A stretch of DNA of 18,979 nucleotides from DASQGA01 sp035535315 (GCA_035535315.1 DATLQD010000017.1:1-18979), one strand, 5' to 3'. Shown: positions 7,045-14,756, counted from the stretch's first letter. The notes: generated by a model from the sequence alone, not told the origin. Numbers and translations are program-made.

Positions 7045-7783
7045 GCTCGCTCGCCACCTTGTAGTACGCATCGGCGCCGGATGACAAAGGCGCATAAATC
7101 GTGATCGGCAGCCCGTAGCTCGGCGCTTCCGCCAGCCGAATGCTTCGCGGGACGACCGCGTCAAAGACGAGGTCCCCGAAGCTCTCCCGCACCTCGCGGG
7201 ATACGTCGGCGGTGAGGCGCGTGCGCCTGTCCGCCATCGTGAGGAGAAGCCCTGCAACGGTCAGCCGCGGGTTCAACCGCACCCGCACGCGATCGACCGA
7301 GTTGAGGAGCTGGGCAAGCCCTTCGAGTGCGTAGTACTCGCACTGGATCGGAACGAGAACGCGATCCGCGGCGGCAAGGGCGTTCACCGTCAACGGCCCG
7401 AGCGAGGGTGGGCAGTCGACGAAGACGAATGAGTACGCCTCACGCGCCGGCCGGAGCGACTCGCTGAGAAAGGTCTCGCCGTCCCCGAGCCGGGCGAGCT
7501 CGACCACCGCCCCCGCAAGCTCGGGGCGGGACGGCACCAGATCGAGGTTCGCAAACCGCGTCGAGTGGGCGAGCTCCTGGACCGAGGCGCCGTCGAGGAG
7601 GTCATAGGACGACGTGCCGTTCGCGCGCTCGCCGAGGCCCGAGGTGGCGTTGGCCTGCGGGTCGAGGTCGATCACGAGCGTCCGTTCACCGGCTTCCGCG
7701 AGGCACGCGGCGAGATTGACGGCGGTCGTGGTCTTCCCGACGCCGCCCTTCTGATTCGCGAGCGCGAAGACCGTGCCGGGCAC
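7028..7783 (-). CDS. parA: Chromosome partitioning ATPase ParA (Soj)
   Basis: A 251-residue ParA/MinD-type ATPase. It has the deviant Walker A motif ANQKGGVGKTT (K12 and K17), the switch region VIDLDPQANAT near residue 37, and the Walker B-like FVFVDCPPSLG. The chromosomal ParA feature VPIQCEYYALEGLAQL is also present. ParA binds DNA non-specifically in its ATP form and is driven off by ParB, moving the origin region. The start is GTG 7783. A GGGAGG directly abuts it, which is closer than an ideal ribosome binding site, but an in-frame stop just upstream excludes a longer form. It lies 13 bases after rsmG and overlaps parB, so the three genes are likely cotranscribed. Confidence 0.96.
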   Translation of the reverse strand: MPGTVFALANQKGGVGKTTTAVNLAACLAEAGERTLVIDLDPQANATSGLGERANGTSSYDLLDGASVQELAHSTRFANLDLVPSRPELAGAVVELARLGDGETFLSESLRPAREAYSFVFVDCPPSLGPLTVNALAAADRVLVPIQCEYYALEGLAQLLNSVDRVRVRLNPRLTVAGLLLTMADRRTRLTADVSREVRESFGDLVFDAVVPRSIRLAEAPSYGLPITIYAPLSSGADAYYKVASELVERG

Positions 7784-7796
7784 CCTCCCAGGCTAC

Positions 7797-8411
7797 TCAG
7801 GCAAGCGGACGTTTCTTTGCCGTTCCGGGCCGGCGCGGAAACTCATCCGAAGTCGGCTCGAGCTTCTCGACCACGACCAGGTGCCGGCGCTCAAAGCCGG
7901 TGACCGCCTGAACGCGAGGCGTCCCGCCGCCGAGGCGAGCGGCAACGCGCTCGAGCCCGGGCCCGGGCTCGCCCGTGTAGAGGACCGCACGGCCTCCCAC
8001 GGCCACCAGCGGCAGGCACCACTCGAGCGCAACCGCGGGCGGAGCGAGTGCCCGGGCGACGGCGGTCCCGTATGTGTCCCTCCCTTCGCCTCGGCCGTGC
8101 TCCTCGGCACGAGCGCAGACAACCGACACGTTTGCGAACGCCGCCGAGTGCGTACGCAGGAAATCGCACTTTTTGCCGTTCGACTCGAGGAGGACGACCT
8201 GGATCTCGGGGAGAACGGCGGCAAGCGGGATGCCCGGAGAGCCGCCGCCGGAGCCGACGTCGACGAGCGGCCCGCGTTCCACGAGCTCACGGCCCGAGAG
8301 CGCCTCGTCGAGGAGGACGCGTCGCGCCTCTTCGACGTCGGTGAGGGCGGTGAGGCCAGGCGTAGAGACGAGGCCGCGGAGCCACTCCTCCAGCCTCATG
8401 TCCTCCTTCAC
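7797..8411 (-). CDS. rsmG: 16S rRNA (guanine-N7) methyltransferase RsmG (GidB)
   Basis: A 204-residue class I methyltransferase. The S-adenosylmethionine loop is LVDVGSGGGSPGIPLAAV (about residues 49-66), the characteristic RsmG form. It is followed by the acidic strand VVLLESNGKKCDFLR, VVCARAEEHGR and AVARALAPPAVALEW. RsmG methylates G527 (E. coli numbering) of 16S rRNA; loss gives low-level streptomycin resistance in several bacteria. GTG 8411 overlaps the jag stop as GTGA and is taken as the start. An alternative is ATG 8399, which has a strong AAGGAGG only two bases before it; the difference is four residues. The gene sits between jag and parA in the conserved origin order. Confidence 0.95.
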   Translation of the reverse strand: MKEDMRLEEWLRGLVSTPGLTALTDVEEARRVLLDEALSGRELVERGPLVDVGSGGGSPGIPLAAVLPEIQVVLLESNGKKCDFLRTHSAAFANVSVVCARAEEHGRGEGRDTYGTAVARALAPPAVALEWCLPLVAVGGRAVLYTGEPGPGLERVAARLGGGTPRVQAVTGFERRHLVVVEKLEPTSDEFPRRPGTAKKRPLA

Positions 8412-9106
8412 TCCGCGGGACGAACGACGACGAAGCGGTTGGGCTCGTTTCCGTCGCTTTCAGTCTCGACTCCGCCGAGCTCCTTCAAGTAGACGTGGAC
8501 GATCTTCCGTTCGACAGAGCTCATGGGCTCGAGCTCGATAGGCGCTCCGGTGCGTACTGCATCCCGTGCCGCTCGCTCCGCCAGGCGCTCGAGCGCGTTC
8601 TGGCGGCGGGCTCGGTATCCGGCTGCGTCGATCACGACGTCGGGACGCGTGCCCAGCTCCGCATTTCTCATGAGGACGGCATTCGCAAGGTATTGGATCG
8701 CGTCGAGGGTTTGCCCGCGCTTCCCGATCAGGAGGCCGAGCTCCGATCCTCCGAGGGTCGCCACGATTCCACTCTCGCTCTCGGCGATCGACACGGTTAC
8801 CGGGACGCCCAGAGCTCGGCAGATCCGGTCGAGAAGCTCACGGACCCGGGCGGGTGGGGTGCCTGCCTCCTCCTCGGGAGGAACGCCCGAAGGCGGCGCT
8901 TCCTCGAGCGAGGCGATCACCCGTGCGGGTGTAAACCCGACTCCCAGAAGCCCACGTTCGCCTTCCGAGACGACGACGAACCGGACCTTTCCCTTGTCGA
9001 GCCCGGGGTAGCGCTGTTCGAGATCTCGAAGCGCCGCCCATTTGGCCTCGCCGACGGTCTCACCGGTCGCCTCGACCTGGAGCCCGGCCTCGACCTCCTC
9101 GGTCAT
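8408..9106 (-). CDS. jag: RNA-binding protein Jag/KhpB (Jag-N, KH and R3H domains)
   Basis: A 232-residue protein. The Jag-N domain covers about residues 1-52 (EVEATGETVGEAKWAALRDL and GLLGVGFTPARV). After a proline/glutamate-rich linker there is a KH domain with LGLLIGKRGQTLDAIQYL, containing the GKRG form of the KH GXXG loop. The C-terminal R3H domain has RLAERAARDAVRTG and PMSSVERKIVHVYL, where the R and H of the R-x3-H signature are visible. The protein binds RNA and in other bacteria is involved in cell elongation and division. ATG 9106 overlaps the yidC stop as ATGA. The longer open frame upstream is only the shadow of yidC. Confidence 0.94.
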   Translation of the reverse strand: MTEEVEAGLQVEATGETVGEAKWAALRDLEQRYPGLDKGKVRFVVVSEGERGLLGVGFTPARVIASLEEAPPSGVPPEEEAGTPPARVRELLDRICRALGVPVTVSIAESESGIVATLGGSELGLLIGKRGQTLDAIQYLANAVLMRNAELGTRPDVVIDAAGYRARRQNALERLAERAARDAVRTGAPIELEPMSSVERKIVHVYLKELGGVETESDGNEPNRFVVVRPAE

Positions 9107-9966
9107 CGTCGGGCGGAGCCGCGCTTCTTCCGGCGGCGTACTCGCTGCCCGCTGGCCGGCTGCCCCTTCTGCTGGGCGGGACCAGGCTTCGGAGCGGGGC
9201 CCCGGGACTTGGCCCCGTTGCCGCCGCCGTCGCCCGGCGGTCGCGGCTCTGTCCGTGAGCTGCGCTTGGGCGCCGGCTGTGGACGGGGCACCAGGCGTCG
9301 CGTAATCAGGCCCTGACCCACGGTCCAGAGGTTCGTCGTCGTCCAATAGAGCATGAGGCCCATCGGGAAGTTGACGATGAAGAAGATGAAGATGATCGGA
9401 AGCGCCATGAAGAGGTACTTCTGGCGCTGATCCATCGTCGCCGACATGAAGAGCGTCGACGCAATCTGGCTGCCGACATAGAGCACGAGCAAGAGGAGGC
9501 CGGAGTAGTTCGGGCCGGTCAGGTGCTCACTGATGTTGTCGGTGATGCTCGGGACGATGTTCAGGAAGCCGAGGTCCGAGCTCGGGTACTTCGGGAACAC
9601 ATCCTTCTCGAAGTCCTTGAGGACGTAGAAGAGCGAGATGAAGATCGGGATCTGGAGCGCGATCGGGAGGCACGAGGTGAGCGGGTTCACCTGGTTTTCC
9701 CGGTAGAACTCCATCACCGCCTCCTGCTGGCGCTTCTTGTCGTTCTTGTACTTCGCCTGCAGCGCCTTCAGCTCCGGCGCGAGGATCTGGAGCTTCTGCA
9801 TCGAGCGGATCTGCTTCACGGTCAGGGGCACGAGCACGATCCGCACCATGAGCGTGAGCACGATGATCGCGAACGCCCACGAGAGCCCGACAGACGCGTG
9901 GAGCCACTCGAGGATCGCGGTGAGCGGTCTCTCGATCGGCTCGAGGATGGCCAGGAGGCCGATCAC
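9103..9966 (-). CDS. yidC: Membrane protein insertase YidC (Oxa1 family)
   Basis: A 287-residue short-form YidC without the large periplasmic domain of proteobacteria. The first core helix region (LSWAFAIIVLTLMVRIVLVP) carries the conserved membrane-embedded arginine near residue 42. The coiled cytoplasmic hairpin KQIRSMQKLQILAPELKALQ follows, then NPLTSCLPIALQIPIFISLF, a further segment near YSGLLLLVLYVGSQI, and the last helices FIFFIVNFPMGLMLYWTTTN. The tail is rich in R, K, P and G (ending RRRKKRGSARR), typical of the ribosome-contacting extension. YidC inserts membrane proteins alone or with SecYEG. The start is GTG 9966, overlapping the yidD stop as GTGA; the longer open frame upstream reads through yidD out of frame and is not real. 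Confidence 0.95.
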   Translation of the reverse strand: MIGLLAILEPIERPLTAILEWLHASVGLSWAFAIIVLTLMVRIVLVPLTVKQIRSMQKLQILAPELKALQAKYKNDKKRQQEAVMEFYRENQVNPLTSCLPIALQIPIFISLFYVLKDFEKDVFPKYPSSDLGFLNIVPSITDNISEHLTGPNYSGLLLLVLYVGSQIASTLFMSATMDQRQKYLFMALPIIFIFFIVNFPMGLMLYWTTTNLWTVGQGLITRRLVPRPQPAPKRSSRTEPRPPGDGGGNGAKSRGPAPKPGPAQQKGQPASGQRVRRRKKRGSARR

Positions 9967-10199
9967 GACCGAGCCCCGAAGATCGTCTGGTCGCGCGCGT
10001 AGTCCACGCCTCCGTGACTCCATGGATTGCAGCGAAGGAGACGCCAAGCAGCCAGCACGAGGCCGCGGGCGAGCCCGTACTCGCGGAGCGCCTCGAGCGC
10101 GTACTGCGAGCAGGACGGGTGATACTTGCAGCGAGCGGGCAGCAGTGGGCTAAGCAGGCGCTGGTAGCCCCTGACGAGTAGCCTGGGGATCGCGGTCAT
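9963..10199 (-). CDS. yidD: Membrane protein insertion efficiency factor YidD
   Basis: A 78-residue protein of the YidD/HlyA-DUF37 family: TAIPRLLVRGYQRLLSPLLP, then CKYHPSCSQYALEALREYG and CNPWSHGGVDYA. The three conserved cysteines (CKYHPSC and CNPW) and the amphipathic N-terminus are the family marks. YidD helps YidC-dependent membrane insertion at the inner face of the membrane. ATG 10199 overlaps the rnpA stop as ATGA, and its own stop overlaps the yidC start. The conserved rnpA-yidD-yidC order supports the call. Confidence 0.95.
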   Translation of the reverse strand: MTAIPRLLVRGYQRLLSPLLPARCKYHPSCSQYALEALREYGLARGLVLAAWRLLRCNPWSHGGVDYARDQTIFGARS

Positions 10200-10567
10200 G
10201 CCCGGGCTCCCCGGTCGGCGCCCTCGGCAAGCCGGAAGACCTCGCGCACTCGTTCCCCAAGCCACTCGAAGCCGTTGGCCTCCGCCGCCTCTGCCAGTCC
10301 AGGGCGCGCGATCAGCACGAAGTCCCGCCCGCGGGGCAAGGTCTCCTGGAGCTGCTCGAAGGCCGCCCGCAACCGGCGCTTGACACGGTTTCGCTCCACC
10401 GCGCCGCCGACCTTTCTCGAGACAGCGAGTCCGAGGCGCGATTCCTCTTCCGCCTCGTCGGGACGCAGGAACGCATACAGGACGAGGTAGCGCGTCGACA
10501 CCGACCGGCCCCGGCGGTAGACAGCGTCGAAATCCCGCGAGCGCGAGAGGCGGGTGCGGCGCTTCAT
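10196..10567 (-). CDS. rnpA: Ribonuclease P protein component
   Basis: A 123-residue basic protein. It starts KRRTRLSRSRDFDAVYRRGR, then YLVLYAF, LGLAVSRKVGGAVERNRVKR and RLRAAF. The RNRVKRRLR block (about residues 59-67) is the RNR motif that contacts RNase P RNA; the protein helps the RNA trim 5' leaders of tRNA precursors. ATG 10567 is the natural start; an in-frame extension upstream to 10618 would run into the space after rpmH and does not match the family. It follows rpmH by 19 bases, as in nearly all bacteria. Confidence 0.95.
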   Translation of the reverse strand: MKRRTRLSRSRDFDAVYRRGRSVSTRYLVLYAFLRPDEAEEESRLGLAVSRKVGGAVERNRVKRRLRAAFEQLQETLPRGRDFVLIARPGLAEAAEANGFEWLGERVREVFRLAEGADRGARA

Positions 10568-10586
10568 GCCCCTCGAGGCCTGCGCC

Positions 10587-10721
10587 TCAGGCGGAAAGGC
10601 GCTTGCGTCCCTTGGCACGGCGACGCTTCAGAATCGCGCGGCCTGCCCGGGTCTGCATCCTTGCGCGGAACCCGTGCCGGCGCTTCCTCCGGCGGACGTT
10701 CGGTTGAAAGGTTCGCTTCAC
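10587..10721 (-). CDS. rpmH: Large ribosomal subunit protein bL34
   Basis: A 44-residue protein: KRTFQPNVRRRKRRHGFRAR, then MQTRAGRAILKRRRAKGRKR and LSA. This is an almost textbook L34. The start is GTG 10721; the longer frame reaching 10817 adds a non-matching N-terminus. It is the first gene of the leftward unit rpmH-rnpA-yidD-yidC-jag-rsmG-parA-parB and diverges from dnaA. No clear ribosome binding site is visible, which is common for this gene in GC-rich genomes. Confidence 0.96.
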   Translation of the reverse strand: MKRTFQPNVRRRKRRHGFRARMQTRAGRAILKRRRAKGRKRLSA

Positions 10722-10763
10722 GAATAAGGCCCAAAGAAGAGGCCGCTCCGGGCGACCGCAACC

Positions 10764-10794
10764 AGTATAGAGAAGGCCCGGAACCGTCGGTGAA
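10764..10794 (-). promoter_or_regulatory. Putative promoter of rpmH
   Basis: On the minus strand a TATACT (10769 down to 10764) matches the -10 consensus at five of six positions. TTCACC at 10794-10789 is a weak -35 with a long 19-base spacer. Transcription would begin near 10757, giving a leader of about 36 bases before the rpmH start. The -10 is convincing; the -35 is not. Confidence 0.45.
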
Positions 10795-10814
10795 GAACGT
10801 TTTCGGGGTCCCGA

Positions 10815-10891
10815 CAATCCACAGCCTTGAGCGGGCTTGCGGAGCCACGAAAGGCAGGGTTATCCACATTGTGGAGATGAATGTGGATAAC
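10815..10891. other. DnaA-box cluster between rpmH and dnaA (part of oriC or the dnaA control region)
   Basis: Two perfect DnaA boxes face each other: TTATCCACA on the plus strand at 10860-10868 and the same on the minus strand at 10882-10890. The flanking bases also match, so the pair forms a 12-bp perfect inverted repeat (10859-10870 and 10880-10891) around a nine-base spacer. A two-mismatch box (10870-10878, minus) lies inside it, and another (CAATCCACA, 10815-10823, plus) lies upstream. The cluster starts about 60 bases before the -35 of dnaA, so it could serve replication initiation, dnaA autoregulation or both. An AT-rich T-run follows at 10914-10920. Confidence 0.8.
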
Positions 10892-10948
10892 TGGAGACAC
10901 CCTGCAAATCAGCCTTTTTTCCGCGAGGATTCGCGTCCTCGCCGTCCG

Positions 10949-10977
10949 TTGTAAGACGCCATTGACGCTGCTATAGT
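10949..10977 (+). promoter_or_regulatory. Putative dnaA promoter
   Basis: TTGTAA (10949-10954) and TATAGT (10972-10977) are separated by exactly 17 bases, each close to the housekeeping sigma-factor consensus. Transcription would start near 10984, about 33 bases before the dnaA GTG. An AGGAG at 11000-11004 may be the ribosome binding site. The DnaA boxes just upstream suggest autoregulation. Confidence 0.6.
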
Positions 10978-11016
10978 CGCCGCTCCCGGAAGTCTGGCTA
11001 GGAGCGAATCGAGCGG

Positions 11017-12363
11017 GTGGATCGTCCTATCGAGCTGAGCGCGGAACTGCTGTGGACCGAAGTTGCCGCGCGGCTCCGGGACGCCCTGAACGACACCACC
11101 TTTCAGACGTGGTTCGACGGCGCGTCGGGAGGTGAGTTCGAAGGCGAAGCGTTTGTCGTCGTCGTTCCGAACGACTTCACGCGCGAATGGATCGAGGGCC
11201 ATTTCCTCGGGCTAGTCGAGGCCGCCGTCGCGGACGTGACGGGCGAGGAACGGCGCGTGCGAGTCGTCGTCCGCGAGGAAGCACGCCAGCGGGAGACGGG
11301 ACCTGCAAGCTCCGCACCCGCACGACGCGGTCCTGACGGGATGAATCCGAAGTACACCTTCGACTCCTTCGTGATCGGCTCGTCGAACCGCTTCGCCCAC
11401 GCGGCCGCGCTTGCGGTCGCCGAGGCGCCGGCCCAGGCCTACAACCCTCTCTTCATCTACGGCGGCACAGGGCTCGGCAAGACCCATCTTCAACAGGCGA
11501 TCGCCGCCTACGTGACCGAGCACGCCGGCGACCTGGCCGCCCGCTACGTCACGAGCGAGACGTTCATGAACGACTTCATCAACTCGCTGCGCGACAAGAG
11601 GATCGAGGGCTTCAAGCACCGGTACCGCCACTACGACGTCCTCCTGATCGACGACATCCAATTCTTCGAGGGCAAAGAGCGGATCCAGGAGGAGTTCTTC
11701 CACACCTTCAACGCGCTCTACGAGGCCGGCCGCCAGATCGTGATCTCGTCCGACCGGCCCCCTCGCGACATCGCAACGCTCGAGGCCAGACTCCGGTCTC
11801 GGTTCGAATGGGGCCTGATCACAGACATCCAGCCTCCCGACCTCGAAACGCGGATCGCGATCCTGCGAAAGAAGGTGAAGGTCGACGGGATCCACGTTCC
11901 CGACCCGCAGGTGCTGAGCTTTATCGCCAGTCGAATCTCCACGAACATCCGAGAGCTCGAAGGGGCACTGACACGGGTCGTCGCCTTCTCCTCGCTGACC
12001 GGGCGACCGATGACCGTCGAGCTCGCCCAGGAGGTCCTGAAGGACGTGTTCCCGCAGGGTGAGGTGCCCGAGATCTCGGTCGAGCGGATCCAGGAGACGG
12101 TCATCGACCGGTTCGGGATCACGATGCAAGAGCTGACCGGCGAACGCCGTTCGCAGTCCATCGTTTATCCACGGCAGGTCGCCATGTACCTCTGTCGCGA
12201 ACTCACTGATAGCTCCCTACCGAAGATCGGCAAGAAGTTCGGTGGTCGCGACCACACCACGGTTATTCACGCCACCTCGAAGATCGCCCGGCTGCTCCAG
12301 GAAGACCGCAGCGTCTACAACCTCGTCCAAGAGCTCACGGCCCGGATCAAGCAGGTCCGTTGA
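11017..12363 (+). CDS. dnaA: Chromosomal replication initiator protein DnaA
   Basis: A 448-residue protein with all four DnaA domains. Domain I (about 1-85) includes LWTEVAARLRDALNDTTFQT. A short, variable linker follows, rich in A, P and R. The AAA+ domain starts at NPKYTFDSFVIGSSNRFAHA, with Walker A GGTGLGKTH (149-157), Walker B LLIDDIQF (209-216) and the sensor region VISSDRPP. The C-terminal DNA-binding domain has the helix-turn-helix signature GGRDHTTVIHA (409-419). DnaA-ATP binds the 9-mer boxes and melts the origin. The start is GTG 11017, in line with the conserved domain I; AGGAG lies 12 bases upstream. It diverges from rpmH and is followed by the dnaA-dnaN spacer with more boxes. 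Confidence 0.98.
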   Translation: MDRPIELSAELLWTEVAARLRDALNDTTFQTWFDGASGGEFEGEAFVVVVPNDFTREWIEGHFLGLVEAAVADVTGEERRVRVVVREEARQRETGPASSAPARRGPDGMNPKYTFDSFVIGSSNRFAHAAALAVAEAPAQAYNPLFIYGGTGLGKTHLQQAIAAYVTEHAGDLAARYVTSETFMNDFINSLRDKRIEGFKHRYRHYDVLLIDDIQFFEGKERIQEEFFHTFNALYEAGRQIVISSDRPPRDIATLEARLRSRFEWGLITDIQPPDLETRIAILRKKVKVDGIHVPDPQVLSFIASRISTNIRELEGALTRVVAFSSLTGRPMTVELAQEVLKDVFPQGEVPEISVERIQETVIDRFGITMQELTGERRSQSIVYPRQVAMYLCRELTDSSLPKIGKKFGGRDHTTVIHATSKIARLLQEDRSVYNLVQELTARIKQVR

Positions 12364-12371
12364 TAACCCGG

Positions 12372-12552
12372 TGTGGACAAGCGCATGAAACTGAGGGGAC
12401 TTTCTCGATCCTTCTGGAGCCTGTGCAAAGGGCGCTCTTCTCCACAAACGCCACCCCCAGGCTCAAATGCCCCAATCGCAGTGCTGAAGCGGCGGAGCGC
12501 CGTCTTCCCCACCGTGCACACTCCTTATGACTATGACTAAGGTTTTCTTTAA
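12372..12552. other. dnaA-dnaN spacer with DnaA boxes and AT-rich stretch (candidate oriC part)
   Basis: The 189-base spacer holds two one-mismatch DnaA boxes: TTGTCCACA on the minus strand at 12372-12380, a form common in actinobacteria, and TTCTCCACA on the plus strand at 12438-12446. Just before dnaN lies an AT-rich run (about 12524-12552) with the direct repeat TATGACTATGAC, the lowest-GC stretch around and a plausible unwinding element. Actinobacterial origins usually lie in this spacer, but the best boxes in this window lie upstream of dnaA. The box number here is low compared with the large Streptomyces origin. Confidence 0.6.
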
Positions 12553-13692
12553 ATGACTTCTATGGATACCGTGGTCGCCACCCGTATGAAGGTGACGTGT
12601 CCGAGAGAGGAGCTCGCCCAGAAGCTGGGTGTGGTCGGGCGTGCCGTCTCGTCTCGGACCAGCGTCAACATCCTCACCGGGATCATGCTTCGGGCCGAGA
12701 GCGGTCAGCTTTCGCTCGCGGCTACAGACATGGAGATCTCCCTTCGCGTCACGCTCGACGCGCAGGTCGAAGAGGAAGGTTCCGTTGTCATTCCGGGCCG
12801 CCTCCTCGTCGACATCGTGCGCCTCTTGCCCGCCGGTGAAGTGACGCTCGAGCACCGGGCCGAGGAGGGAATCGCGCACCTCGTCTGCGGTTCAGCCTCC
12901 TACGGGCTCCACACCTACAGCCCGGATGACTTCCCGAGACTTCCCGAGATCGCACCGGACGAGAGCTTCTCGATCGAACGGGCGGCACTCCTGGACACGA
13001 TCATGAAGGTCAGCCGCTCTGCATCACGGGACGAGTCACGCCCGGTCCTGACCGGCGTGTTGGTTCGCTTCGAGGCAGGGAAGCTCATCATGGCCGCCAC
13101 CGACTCGTACCGGCTCAGTGTGAAGGAGACCGAGATTACGGAGGGTCCGGCCGGCGAGATCGAGGCGATCGTTCCCGCCAGAGCACTCTCCGAACTCGCC
13201 CGAATCGCGCAGGCGAGCGATGCGGACTCGCTCACCGTCGGAATCCAGGAGAACCAGATCGTCTTCGCCGTCGACGACGTGTGGCTGACCGCGCGGCGGA
13301 TCGACGGGCAATTCCCGAACTACCGCCAGCTTCTACCGGAGACCTTCGAGGCCGAGGTCGAGCTTCCACGCGAAGAGCTGCTGGATGTCGTTCGTCGTAC
13401 CGGCCTCATGGCCCAGCGGAAGTCCCCGCTCCGCCTGCGATTTGAGGAGGGCCAGCTGACGATCTCGGCGCAGACCCAGGACGTCGGAGAGGCGCACGAA
13501 TCGCTCCCGGCCGCATACACGGCCGACCCGATCGAGATCGGCTTCAACGCGGAATTTCTCCGTGACGGTCTCGAGTCGCTCGAAGACGACCAGGTTCGGC
13601 TGAGGCTAATCAGTCCTCTTCGCCCAGGCCTTATCCAGGGCGCAGGAGACGATTTCCTGTACCTGATCATGCCGATCCGCCTCGCCGGCTGA
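12553..13692 (+). CDS. dnaN: DNA polymerase III sliding clamp, beta subunit
   Basis: A 379-residue protein with three repeated clamp domains: MKVTCPREELAQKLGVVGRA and VNILTGIMLRAESG in domain 1, FSIERAALLDTIMKVSRSAS and RPVLTGVLVRFEAGKL in domain 2, and ELPREELLDVVRRTGLMAQR in domain 3. The C-terminus YLIMPIRLAG is the usual clamp ending. The ring tethers DNA polymerase and other factors to DNA. ATG 12553 is preceded by AAGG at 12540 or so with a fair spacing. In-frame ATGs at 12562 and 12586 are alternatives; the latter gives the shortest family-like start but has no ribosome binding site. No gnd gene separates it from recF, unlike in Streptomyces or mycobacteria. Confidence 0.97.
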   Translation: MTSMDTVVATRMKVTCPREELAQKLGVVGRAVSSRTSVNILTGIMLRAESGQLSLAATDMEISLRVTLDAQVEEEGSVVIPGRLLVDIVRLLPAGEVTLEHRAEEGIAHLVCGSASYGLHTYSPDDFPRLPEIAPDESFSIERAALLDTIMKVSRSASRDESRPVLTGVLVRFEAGKLIMAATDSYRLSVKETEITEGPAGEIEAIVPARALSELARIAQASDADSLTVGIQENQIVFAVDDVWLTARRIDGQFPNYRQLLPETFEAEVELPREELLDVVRRTGLMAQRKSPLRLRFEEGQLTISAQTQDVGEAHESLPAAYTADPIEIGFNAEFLRDGLESLEDDQVRLRLISPLRPGLIQGAGDDFLYLIMPIRLAG

Positions 13693-14756
13693 TCGTCAAG
13701 CACGTCTCCCTCCGCGACTTTCGCTCGTACGCCACGCTCGAGCTCGACCTGGTACCCGGGCTCGTCGTCGTGATCGGAAAGAACGGTGTCGGCAAGACCA
13801 ACCTCCTGGAGGCGATTCACGTCGGCAGCCAGGGCTTCTCGCCGCGGACGAGAGCGGAGGCCCGGCTCGTCCGCTTCGGGCAAGACGCCGCGCGGGTGTC
13901 TTTGTCGGTCCAGGACCGGAGCGTGGCTGTCTCGACGCAGGTGACGATTGCGGCTCGCGACAAACGCGTTCTCGTCAACGGGGCCGCTACGCGAGGTCCA
14001 GACGAGCTCCGGGGGAAGCTCGCGACTCTGGTCTTCCTTCCGGACCGTCTCGCAGTCGTGAAAGGAGGACCCCTCGTTCGGCGCGCCTATATCGACAGGA
14101 TGCTCGGAAGGGTGTTTCCTGCGCGAGCAGGGCTCTCGTCCGAGTACAGCCGGTCTCTTGCGCAGCGAAACGAGGCGCTCCGCCGCGTTCGCGCGGGCGC
14201 GTCGACCCTCGAGGCCGTCGAGCCCTGGACCGAGCGGGTGGCAGCCGTCGGAACTGAACTCGATGCAGCACGAGCTGCGCTCGTTGCAAGCTTGTCACCG
14301 GGCTTCGAGGCCGCCGGCGAAGCCCTCGGGCTCACGAAGCTTGGACTGGCCTACGACCCGCGGCCTCTGACCGAGCTCCAGCTCGCCGAGCGGCTTGAGC
14401 GAGACGTCGAGCGGGGCCTCACGGGCGCCGGACCACACCTCCGCGACGTGGGCATCGCTGCCGCCGGCCGCGAGCTCCGGAGCTTCGGCTCTCAGGGTGA
14501 GCAGCGGGTCGCCGTCCTCGCTCTCGTCCTTGCTGAAGCCGGCCTGTCGTTCGAGAGCCGGGGGGAGCCGCCGCTCCTTTTGCTCGACGACGTGCTCTCC
14601 GAGCTCGACGGCCAACGGCGGCAGGCTCTCCTCGGGGAGCTTCCTCCCGGCGGGCAGACCGTCGTCACGACGACGTCTACGGACGCGCTCCCCGCGGGTG
14701 CTCGCAACGCCGCGCTCGTCGTCGAGGTGACGCCGGGGGAGGCGCGTGCAGCATGA
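13689..14756 (+). CDS. recF: DNA replication and repair protein RecF (probable CTG start)
   Basis: A 355-residue ABC-type ATPase, the usual RecF length. From CTG 13689 it reads (M)IVKHVSLRDFRSYATLELD, the conserved first strands. Walker A is GKNGVGKTN (G30 to N38), the ABC signature is FGSQGEQRVAVLAL (near 268) and Walker B is LLLLDDVLSELD (D300, D301). RecF loads RecA at single-strand gaps with RecO and RecR. No ATG, GTG or TTG lies in frame before GTG 13770, which would remove 27 conserved residues including the first strand and the LRDFRSY motif. The CTG overlaps the dnaN stop as CTGA, the same junction type as the other overlaps here. The stop overlaps the next gene as ATGA. Confidence 0.9.
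   Translation: MIVKHVSLRDFRSYATLELDLVPGLVVVIGKNGVGKTNLLEAIHVGSQGFSPRTRAEARLVRFGQDAARVSLSVQDRSVAVSTQVTIAARDKRVLVNGAATRGPDELRGKLATLVFLPDRLAVVKGGPLVRRAYIDRMLGRVFPARAGLSSEYSRSLAQRNEALRRVRAGASTLEAVEPWTERVAAVGTELDAARAALVASLSPGFEAAGEALGLTKLGLAYDPRPLTELQLAERLERDVERGLTGAGPHLRDVGIAAAGRELRSFGSQGEQRVAVLALVLAEAGLSFESRGEPPLLLLDDVLSELDGQRRQALLGELPPGGQTVVTTTSTDALPAGARNAALVVEVTPGEARAA

Noticed and set aside
11212..12129. 305-codon minus-strand frame across dnaA
   Set aside because: Mirror of the dnaA codon pattern; dnaA has all its domains on the plus strand.
12165..12173. TTATCCACG inside dnaA as an origin box
   Set aside because: It is a one-mismatch match that encodes part of the conserved IVYPRQVAMYL segment, so it is probably coincidental.
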